Shown here: positions 5,412-10,273 of the stretch, in pieces
How the letters are laid out: each line of letters opens with the position of its first letter
Numbering within the stretch: position 1 is the stretch's first letter
Assembly: GCA_025922795.1 (NCBI GenBank)
Contig: JAICHC010000047.1
Span: 1-10,273 of the forward strand
Reading direction: 5' to 3'
From: Candidatus Binatia bacterium
GTDB taxonomy: Bacteria; Desulfobacterota_B; Binatia; UBA9968
DNA: 10,273 nt
Program-made: the position numbers and the translations under genes
The notes under the pieces: generated by a model
What the model was told of the DNA's origin: nothing
The model's input: the letters and a program-made list of their open reading frames with translations, nothing else
Databases searched by the model: none

Positions 5412-5571
5412 GATGTCGGGAGTCAGGCAAGCAAACGCGCCCAAGCTCGAACACCTCCAGGGCGTTGGGATGCGAACGGGCCCGGATCTTTAAGTTTCTC
5501 TGTTCGCAGTGTGTGTCGAAGACCCTAAGCTCCGGATCTTAGTCAACCCCAACGTGCCGGACGGCCCCCCA

Positions 5572-6654
5572 TTACTGAACCGGACTCGGAACCGGAATGT
5601 TGTAAAGCCGGGCGACGTTTTCGCGCAGCAATTTAGCGCGTGTTTGGGCGGGGAGGTCGCCTAGGTCGCGGGCGATAACTTCACGCGAACTCGGCCAGGT
5701 CGTGTTCCCGTGCGGAAAGTCATTGGACCACATGCAGTTGTCTTGGCCCCACCACGAGAGGAGATGGCCGCCGACGGCGTCGTTAAAAAAAGTGGTGTAG
5801 ATCTGGTTATGGAAGTATTCGCTCGGGGGTTTTTTGATCATCAGGCCCTCGCGTTTGGCGCCGTGGCGTTTGAAGTAGTAGTCCCACTGCTCCAGGACGA
5901 ACGGAATCCAGCCAAGCTCATTCTCGACCAGGACAACTTTCAGCTTCGGAAAACGCTCGAGCACGCCGGAGTAGATCAGGTCGTAAAGGCTATCGACCGA
6001 TTGGAACAGTTTCATGTTGACGCTATTGTGCTCGGCGGTCATGCCGGTTGGGGTATCTCCGAGGCCGAAGGAGCGGCTTCGGCTGTAGCCGTGCCCGCTC
6101 AGGATGTGCAAGTTGACCGGCATGTCGAGATCCTGAGAGGTGGCCCAGAATTTGTCGTAGTGCGACGAAGAAAACGGCAGCTCCGCGGGCGGCACCTGCC
6201 AGATCACCGAGCCGCGCATGCCGGCTTTCCGGCAGCGCTCCAGCTCCTTCACGGCGCCGTCGATGTCGTACATGGACAGCATGGCGATGCCGATGAGCCG
6301 TTCGGGCGCGGCGCTGCAGTAGTCGATCAGCCAGTCGTTGTAGACCCGGCAGCAGGCGGCCTCCAGCTCGCGATCATCGAGGCTCAAGCACTTCAGTCCA
6401 TGGGTCGGATAAAGCACTTCGGCGCTGACGCGGTCAGCGGCCATCTCGGAGACGCGCTTGTTCTTGTCCTGAGCGCCGCCGGGAACATCGTTGGGCCTTT
6501 GCCCGCCGTAATCGGGAGCGCGATCCTGAAATGCTTTCGGGAGTTGCTTTTTCCAAAGAGCCGCCGGCTCGATGACGTGCGAGTCCGACGAGATCAAAAC
6601 TTCGTCTATGGCTACGTTGGTCTCTTTTCCGTAGGTGCGTTCAATAATGCCCAT
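5572..6654 (-). CDS. Amidohydrolase family 2 protein (ACMSD-like metal-dependent TIM barrel)
   Basis: 360 residues, started by ATG with AAGGAG (plus-strand 6662-6667) seven bases upstream. The family has metal-dependent TIM barrels that perform hydrolysis or non-oxidative decarboxylation. Seen in order: SSDSHVIEP with Asp24 and His26 on the first strand, YPTHGLKC (82-89), NLHILSGHGY with His183, VLVENELGWIPFVLEQWDYY (241-260, Glu244) and WSNDFPHGNTTWP with Asp312 near the C-terminus. First-strand DxH replaces the HxH of ACMSD, and the strand-6 His of ACMSD appears to be replaced by the VENE segment. Both are common in the uncharacterised subgroup found in soil bacteria and mycobacteria. It stands alone, divergent from the FmdB gene. 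The substrate cannot be deduced. Confidence 0.88.
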   Translation of the reverse strand: MGIIERTYGKETNVAIDEVLISSDSHVIEPAALWKKQLPKAFQDRAPDYGGQRPNDVPGGAQDKNKRVSEMAADRVSAEVLYPTHGLKCLSLDDRELEAACCRVYNDWLIDYCSAAPERLIGIAMLSMYDIDGAVKELERCRKAGMRGSVIWQVPPAELPFSSSHYDKFWATSQDLDMPVNLHILSGHGYSRSRSFGLGDTPTGMTAEHNSVNMKLFQSVDSLYDLIYSGVLERFPKLKVVLVENELGWIPFVLEQWDYYFKRHGAKREGLMIKKPPSEYFHNQIYTTFFNDAVGGHLLSWWGQDNCMWSNDFPHGNTTWPSSREVIARDLGDLPAQTRAKLLRENVARLYNIPVPSPVQ

Positions 6655-6975
6655 GGTTTAGCTCCTTTATTGTGGAAGTTGCGCGAGCGGTCGTCCGCGT
6701 TCCTTATTAGATGGACATAACCCAGCCGGAGGGCACGGCGCAAGGGTCGAGATGGCGCGCGTCGGAGCGCGTTTAAATTTGTCACGAGAAAGTGAGATCC
6801 TCCCACAGATGAGACGGCCGAGGACGAGGGGGTTCGGAACGTAGGTGCCAAATCAGCGACTTGAGTTTTGTGCGCAGTGCGCGCAACGAGTTGCTCAAAG
6901 AAGGAAAGATAAGATAGTTGAAGAGAGCATGAAATAATCATAAACCAGCGTGGAAGAGCGCAGGAAGGAGTGACC
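6655..6975. promoter_or_regulatory. Divergent gap between the amidohydrolase and FmdB genes
   Basis: 321 bases without a supportable gene. It must contain both divergent promoters, but no well-spaced pair of hexamers stands out. Ribosome binding sites are clear on each side: AAGGAG for the minus strand at 6662-6667 and AGGAAGGAG for the plus strand at 6962-6970. A hairpin in the middle (6868-6886, TTGTGCGC / GCGCGCAA around an AGT loop) is bracketed by TTGAG (6861-6865) and CTCAA (6894-6898). Confidence 0.5.
6868..6886. repeat. Stem-loop in the leader of the FmdB gene
   Basis: Eight paired bases with one G-T wobble (6868-6875 with 6879-6886) close on a three-base loop. Outer arms TTGAG (6861-6865) and CTCAA (6894-6898) could extend it through an asymmetric internal loop. 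It has no T tract. It could be an operator or an RNA leader structure about 90 bases before the start codon; its function is unknown. Confidence 0.35.
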
Positions 6976-7311
6976 ATGCCGATCTACGAATATCTCTGTC
7001 TCGATTGTAAGAAGCCTTTTTCCTTTCTCGTGGGGGTTGTTGCCGATTCGGGAGAGCCCTGCTGCACCCGCTGCGGCGGAAAGAAACTGCGTAAGCTCAT
7101 TTCTCGAGTAGCGCGGCTTCGCTCCAAGCAGTCGTCGCTCGAAGACTTCGCCGATCCGGGCAAGCTGGGCGACATGGACGATCCCAAAGCGATGGCCCGC
7201 TGGGCGAAAGAGATGGGAAAAACTATGGCGGACGAGACCGGTGAGGAGCTCCCGGAAGATTTCGATGAGATGATGGAAAGCGGGATGGCGGGAGAAGCGG
7301 ACGAGGAATAA
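6976..7311 (+). CDS. FmdB-family zinc-ribbon protein
   Basis: 111 residues. ATG at 6976 is preferred over GTG at 6970 because AGGAAGGAG (6962-6970) lies five bases before it and because MPIYEYLC is the canonical family start. The zinc ribbon has two Cys pairs, C8-x2-C11 (YLCLDC) and the CCTRCGG stretch around residues 29-33, as in FmdB proteins. These were named after a putative regulator of the Methylophilus formamidase operon, but most members have no proven role. A C-terminal tail of about 70 residues is rich in Asp, Glu and Met (EELPEDFDEMMESG) and probably helical or disordered. The gene is monocistronic and ends in a hairpin terminator. A link to the upstream amide-producing nitrile hydratase is tempting but based only on distance. 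Confidence 0.88.
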   Translation: MPIYEYLCLDCKKPFSFLVGVVADSGEPCCTRCGGKKLRKLISRVARLRSKQSSLEDFADPGKLGDMDDPKAMARWAKEMGKTMADETGEELPEDFDEMMESGMAGEADEE

Positions 7312-7336
7312 GAGCCGCGCACTTCCGCGGTTTTTT
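7312..7336 (+). terminator. Rho-independent terminator of the FmdB gene
   Basis: Immediately after the TAA (7309-7311), CCGCG (7315-7319) pairs with CGCGG (7326-7330) across a six-base loop. Six T residues (7331-7336) follow. The stem is short but fully GC, the position directly after the stop is ideal, and the next gene is on the other strand. Confidence 0.75.
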
Positions 7337-7395
7337 GATCCCCGCGCGCAGCTTGAGCAACGTTCTCGTGCTTGAGCCAGGACACGAGCGTGTGA

Positions 7396-7770
7396 TTAAA
7401 AGGGCTGAAATAGCTCGATCGGATTGCCAGACGGATCCTCGATGAGGATTTGCTTGCCGCCGTTGCCGGTGACGATATCGTTGCGAAAGTGCCCTCCTGA
7501 AATTTTCAGCTTATTGACCATCGCTTCAATGTCCTCGACTTGGATCTGGATGCGGTTCCAGCCGCCTGGCGCCGGAGACTGACCATCGCCCATCGCTTGT
7601 CCGGCGCCGCCGGCGCCCGGTCGGTTGAGCAGCAGCTGCAAATCACCGCGCGACAAGCTGGCGAAACCCGGCGCAGGATGCATTTCCAATTTGAAGTCCA
7701 GCATATCGATGTAGAACGGAATGGCGGCGTCGACGTCGTTTACGATGTATCGGACACTGACTTTGCTCAT
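7396..7770 (-). CDS. VOC-fold (glyoxalase/bleomycin-resistance-like) protein
   Basis: 124 residues, with GGAGG (plus-strand 7779-7783) eight bases before the ATG. Two beta-alpha-beta-beta-beta modules are visible: VRYIVNDVDAAIPFYIDMLDFKLEM (6-30) and WNRIQIQVEDIEAMVNKL (71-88). The closing strand is ILIEDPSGNPIELFQPF. VOC proteins bind small ligands or carry out metal-dependent isomerase, dioxygenase or lyase reactions. The positions that normally supply the two metal-binding histidines hold Arg7 and Arg73 here. Only Glu119 of the usual set remains, so a metal-independent or binding role is likely. The loop GAGGAGQAMGDGQSPAPGG (52-70) is glycine-rich. It is a single gene on the minus strand, downstream of and separate from the SGNH operon. 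Confidence 0.85.
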   Translation of the reverse strand: MSKVSVRYIVNDVDAAIPFYIDMLDFKLEMHPAPGFASLSRGDLQLLLNRPGAGGAGQAMGDGQSPAPGGWNRIQIQVEDIEAMVNKLKISGGHFRNDIVTGNGGKQILIEDPSGNPIELFQPF

Positions 7771-7991
7771 TGTTTTAACCTCCGAACCGAAACTTTAACT
7801 CTCCTACTCGCTCTATATGGGTCCGAAACTTAAGCCCAAAAGAGCAGCGGACTGACCTTTTCAAGCAGGCCTCTGAGTGGAAGGGACGCTGTTGACCAAC
7901 TCGACAGTCTTGACAACGACACGAACATTATTCTCCAGAGATGGAGTATTTGCGGCGGGGTTGCCGTCCTTGATTCGGAGCCGCCCGACCA
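7771..7991. other. Gap between the VOC gene and the SGNH operon
   Basis: 221 bases contain the VOC ribosome binding site and presumably its minus-strand promoter. The end of the SGNH transcript also falls here. No clear hairpin terminator was seen after the SGNH stop at 7992-7994, so some read-through into the VOC gene is possible. Confidence 0.4.
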
Positions 7992-8786
7992 TTACCGGCT
8001 CGCAGCTTTCGCGCCGTCGTGCGGCAGACTTTCGGGTCCGCGCTCGACTGCCGCCAGGACGCTGCCGGCGAGCAGGCGTGCAATACAGCTATAGCTCACG
8101 TCATTCATATGCAGACCATCCCTAGAGATGATGTCTTCCCATTTGAACCGCCCGCTCGATACCCAGTGCTGCATTACCGCAAACCTCCGGAACACCGCCA
8201 CCTTCATGTCGTCGGCAACCGTGCGGATGGAGTCCAGAATCATGAGGTGTTTAGGGCGCGCAAGCACGCGCGGCGCGAACTGCGGGTCCATTAATACGAC
8301 ATCCGCACTTGCCGCCCGCAGACGGTCAATACCGCGGCGAATCGTCTCGGTATATCTGTCAACGCTCTCGCTCCTAAATGTGTGATTGCTGCCGGTTTGC
8401 CAGATGACGAGCTGAGGGTGGTGAGGCAGTACGTCGCGGTCGAAGCGCGCGAGCATCTGGGACGCGATCTCCCCGCGAACACCCTTGTTGATGACCGTCA
8501 CCGTGACCTGTGGCCAGCGATGGCGGAGTTCTTCGGCAAGCAAAGCGGGATAGGCGTGCGCCGAATCAGAGGCGCCGATTCCCTCCGTCGAGGATGAACC
8601 GATCGCGACGATGACCAGGCGCCCGCCCGAGCGGATCGCTCGGGTCGTGTTGGGGAGCTTCACCGTAAAGCGCGTCATCTGCTGAGGCGCGTTGCAGTCG
8701 CGAGGCAGGGCAGAGGTTTGGCCGAACGCTATTGCGAAAAAGAGGAGCGTGGTGGCCAAGGACAGCGCCAATCGAGGAATGCTCAT
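7992..8786 (-). CDS. Exported SGNH-family hydrolase/acyltransferase, catalytic residues intact
   Basis: 264 residues. An N-terminal signal peptide (MSIPRLALSLATTLLFFAIAF..., likely cleavage near TSA at 24-26) directs it to the periplasm. All SGNH blocks are visible: block I GSSST with nucleophile Ser65, block II Gly102 (INKGVRGE), block III Asn134 (TGSN) and block V Asp223-x-x-His226 (SRDGLHMND). SGNH enzymes hydrolyse or transfer acyl esters, including on cell-envelope glycans. Cys31 (just after the signal peptide) and Cys234 (near the C-terminus) are both kept in the paralogue encoded upstream, which suggests a disulfide. The start overlaps the stop of the upstream SGNH paralogue by four bases (ATGA). 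It is the last gene of the OpgC-SGNH-SGNH unit, which points to a role in adding or removing acyl groups on a periplasmic polysaccharide. Confidence 0.88.
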   Translation of the reverse strand: MSIPRLALSLATTLLFFAIAFGQTSALPRDCNAPQQMTRFTVKLPNTTRAIRSGGRLVIVAIGSSSTEGIGASDSAHAYPALLAEELRHRWPQVTVTVINKGVRGEIASQMLARFDRDVLPHHPQLVIWQTGSNHTFRSESVDRYTETIRRGIDRLRAASADVVLMDPQFAPRVLARPKHLMILDSIRTVADDMKVAVFRRFAVMQHWVSSGRFKWEDIISRDGLHMNDVSYSCIARLLAGSVLAAVERGPESLPHDGAKAASR

Positions 8787-9568
8787 CGTTCAGTTTCTGA
8801 GCCGGGGGTAGGTTTCACCGCGGCTTCGCCACGTGTCACAAAATCAGCGAGCGCCTGGCCGATGCAGCCATAGAGTCTGGCAGCAACCTGGCGGCGCTTA
8901 TCATGATCTTCGGCCCTCAGATCCAGCGAGCCGCTCTCGGCCCAATGGCGCATGATGCCGTAACGTCGGAACAGCGGCACGTCGTTGGTATCCGACAGCT
9001 CGCGGAGGGCGATGAGATAGGGCTCGAAGTGGATCACCGCGTCGGTGGCGCGTGAGAACTGCATGTTCATCAACACCACCTCGGCTCCTGCGGCGCGGAT
9101 TTTGTCGATGCCAGCCTGCACCGTTCCGCGGAACTCGTCGACGTCGATCCCGCGAACCGCTTCCATAGTCCCGGTCTCCCAGATCACGAGCGTCGGCTTC
9201 AAGGAAAGGACTTCACGCTCCAGTCGCTCGGTGGCCTGCCTCGCCGTCTGGCGTGCCACGGCAAGGTTGACGACCTTGGTGCGCGCGGACGGAAATCTCT
9301 CACTGAGCACCGAGCCGAGGCGCGCTGGCCAGGCACGTTCGAGTCCGCCCGCCGCGCGCCCCGCACTGGAGGCTCCACCGAGCGCGACGATGACGACGCG
9401 CCGGCCACCGGCGAGCGCCTTGGGCGTTTTCTCCAGCGGTGGCTCAAACGTGTAAAAGCGCTCCGGCACAGAACACTCCTGGTCGGCCAATGCGCCCACA
9501 GGTTCGGCTATCAACCCGATCGCCACCGCCACGGCGACGATTACATAGTGGAGGGACAATGGGATCAT
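8783..9568 (-). CDS. Exported SGNH paralogue lacking every core catalytic residue (pseudo-hydrolase)
   Basis: 261 residues from the ATG at 9568, chosen because GAGGAG (plus-strand 9576-9581) lies seven bases upstream and a signal peptide follows (MIPLSLHYVIVAVAVAIGL, likely cleavage after GALA). It aligns without gaps, offset by one residue, to the SGNH protein encoded just downstream. Matched anchors are RRVVIVALG, VIWETG, DKIRAAGAEVVLMNMQF, PLFRR and HWAESG. The catalytic positions are all replaced: Ser to Ala66, oxyanion Gly to Ala103, Asn to Met135, Asp to Lys224 and His to Gln227. The conserved Cys pair (Cys32, Cys235) remains. The frame is intact, so this is a selected protein rather than a decaying gene. 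Inference: a binding, scaffolding or regulatory partner of the active paralogue or of OpgC. It overlaps both neighbours by four bases. Confidence 0.87.
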   Translation of the reverse strand: MIPLSLHYVIVAVAVAIGLIAEPVGALADQECSVPERFYTFEPPLEKTPKALAGGRRVVIVALGGASSAGRAAGGLERAWPARLGSVLSERFPSARTKVVNLAVARQTARQATERLEREVLSLKPTLVIWETGTMEAVRGIDVDEFRGTVQAGIDKIRAAGAEVVLMNMQFSRATDAVIHFEPYLIALRELSDTNDVPLFRRYGIMRHWAESGSLDLRAEDHDKRRQVAARLYGCIGQALADFVTRGEAAVKPTPGSETER

Positions 9569-10273
9569 CGCCTCGCTCCTCGGCTCGCCGTCGGCGCTCC
9601 AAGCGCACTGCCGCCGGATGCGTCCTGCGCCGCGCCGAGCCACTCCAGCAGCGCCGCGACCGCGATCATGATCGCGACACCGGCCACGGATACGGCAAAC
9701 TGCATGGCGATGCCGCCGAAGAATTCGTTTAGCACCAGGTGGCCCACGATCGAGAGCAGGATTCCGAGACAGAAGATATATAGGGAGTTGCGCCCGCATA
9801 TGAGAAATGGCCATGCGGCGGGGCTGCTTAAAAATCGCGCCCTGGGCCGGATCAGCCATGAGACCAACAGCGCGGCAGCGAGTACGTTGACAAAACGAAG
9901 TAGCCCCAGATCGGTCTTGCTCAAAAACAGCCACAGCAGCTTGCTACTAATCGGCACCGGAATCGGATCATAGAAGCCGTGCAGCGTCCAGTTAAAGCGG
10001 ATCAGAAACCCTGCCAACGAGAGACCCGCAGCCAGCCAAAACAGCCAGCGATAGCTGAGCCAGGAAACTCCGCCGTGAATGTTGCGCCAGCCAAGCCATG
10101 CACCGAAAAGGAACAGCGCCTGCCAGGCAAGAGGATTAAAATACCACACTCCGTCCGGACCGGGATAGGTTGGCAAAGCGATACGACTGTCGAGCTGGAC
10201 CATCAGCCAGAGCGTGAAGGAGATGATAAGCATCGTCAATGCCGAGAACCGGAATCCCGCTAGCACGAGCGGG
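9565..10273 (-). CDS. opgC: OpgC-type membrane acyltransferase, C-terminal part (5' end beyond the window)
   Basis: About 235 codons are visible. The frame stays open to the right edge, so the GTG at 10264-10266 is probably internal and the N-terminal part is missing. OpgC belongs to the acyltransferase-3-like membrane proteins and succinylates osmoregulated periplasmic glucans. Seen here: FNPLAWQALFLFGAWLG (the family's NPxAWQ motif), GRNSLYIFCLGILL and about six membrane spans (FSALTMLIISFTLWLMVQL, a WQALF segment, LFWLAAGLSLAGFL, LLRFVNVLAAALLVSWLI, SLYIFCLGILLSIVG, FAVSVAGVAIMIAVAALL). The tail is rich in Ala and Gly. The stop overlaps the next gene's start (ATGA), coupling it to two exported SGNH proteins. 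That pairing implies acyl transfer across the inner membrane. Whether the acyl group is succinyl and the acceptor a glucan is not shown. Confidence 0.85.
   Translation of the reverse strand, partial: PLVLAGFRFSALTMLIISFTLWLMVQLDSRIALPTYPGPDGVWYFNPLAWQALFLFGAWLGWRNIHGGVSWLSYRWLFWLAAGLSLAGFLIRFNWTLHGFYDPIPVPISSKLLWLFLSKTDLGLLRFVNVLAAALLVSWLIRPRARFLSSPAAWPFLICGRNSLYIFCLGILLSIVGHLVLNEFFGGIAMQFAVSVAGVAIMIAVAALLEWLGAAQDASGGSALGAPTASRGARR

Noticed and set aside
5413..5493. 26-codon frame directly after the membrane-protein stop
   Set aside because: No ribosome binding site of its own and no recognisable features; too short to support.
5482..5540. CCGGATCTT repeated twice between the membrane-protein and amidohydrolase genes
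   Set aside because: Nine-base direct repeat without symmetry, T tract or other context.
5710..6720. Long plus-strand open frame (336 codons) opposite the amidohydrolase
   Set aside because: It is the mirror of a GC-rich coding gene; its product is rich in Val/Ala/His repeats without domain features, while the minus strand has full amidohydrolase motifs and a ribosome binding site.
9569..9934. Upstream extension of the SGNH pseudo-hydrolase frame to 383 codons
   Set aside because: It runs opposite-phase inside the OpgC gene; the signal peptide and GAGGAG site place the start at 9568.
9548..9973. Plus-strand frames across the OpgC gene
   Set aside because: Antisense shadows; the minus-strand product has OpgC motifs and membrane segments.

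Overview
The window is about 10.3 kb of moderately GC-rich DNA from a Gram-negative bacterium. The diderm assignment rests on an OpgC-type periplasmic-glucan acyltransferase and two exported SGNH proteins. The mix of a cobalt-type nitrile hydratase, an amidohydrolase-2 protein, an FmdB zinc ribbon, a DUF6524-like membrane protein and a PhnZ-like HD protein resembles soil Proteobacteria or uncultured relatives such as Binatia or Rokubacteria. I cannot fix the phylum from the sequence alone. No RNA gene, CRISPR array or transposase was seen.

Layout. 1-371 is non-coding apart from a strong ribosome binding site. 372-1130 (+) encodes an HD-domain protein with the PhnZ/MIOX-type metal-ligand pattern. 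It converges on an aldo/keto reductase (1160-2059, -). A 302-bp divergent gap with a near-perfect 20-bp palindrome leads into a nitrile hydratase operon: alpha (2362-2988), beta (2988-3647) and accessory/metallochaperone subunit (4224-4619). An intact hicAB toxin-antitoxin pair (3742-4175) interrupts this operon. It lies between two copies of a 48-bp repeat made of the 3' end of the beta gene plus the start of the accessory gene. The two copies differ at two positions, both synonymous in the beta frame. A second, unrelated-looking hicA survives only as a frameshifted relic (about 4629-4822) just after the accessory gene. A small four-helix membrane protein (5007-5411) follows.

The right half holds an amidohydrolase-2 family gene (5572-6654, -), divergent from an FmdB zinc-ribbon gene (6976-7311, +) with its own terminator. 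A VOC-fold gene (7396-7770, -) comes next. A tightly coupled minus-strand operon then runs in from the right edge: OpgC acyltransferase (partial, 9565-10273), SGNH pseudo-hydrolase (8783-9568) and SGNH hydrolase (7992-8786). Each pair overlaps by four bases.

How the genes work together. Nitrile hydratase alpha and beta form the enzyme that turns nitriles into amides, and the accessory protein is expected to load cobalt into alpha. No amidase is visible, so the fate of the amide lies outside the window. The OpgC/SGNH/SGNH operon looks like an envelope glycan acyl-modification module: a membrane acyl carrier, a catalytically complete exported SGNH enzyme, and an ungapped paralogue in which all core SGNH residues have been replaced. 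The two most interesting items are this live/dead SGNH pair with OpgC and the repeat-flanked hicAB insertion inside the nitrile hydratase operon.
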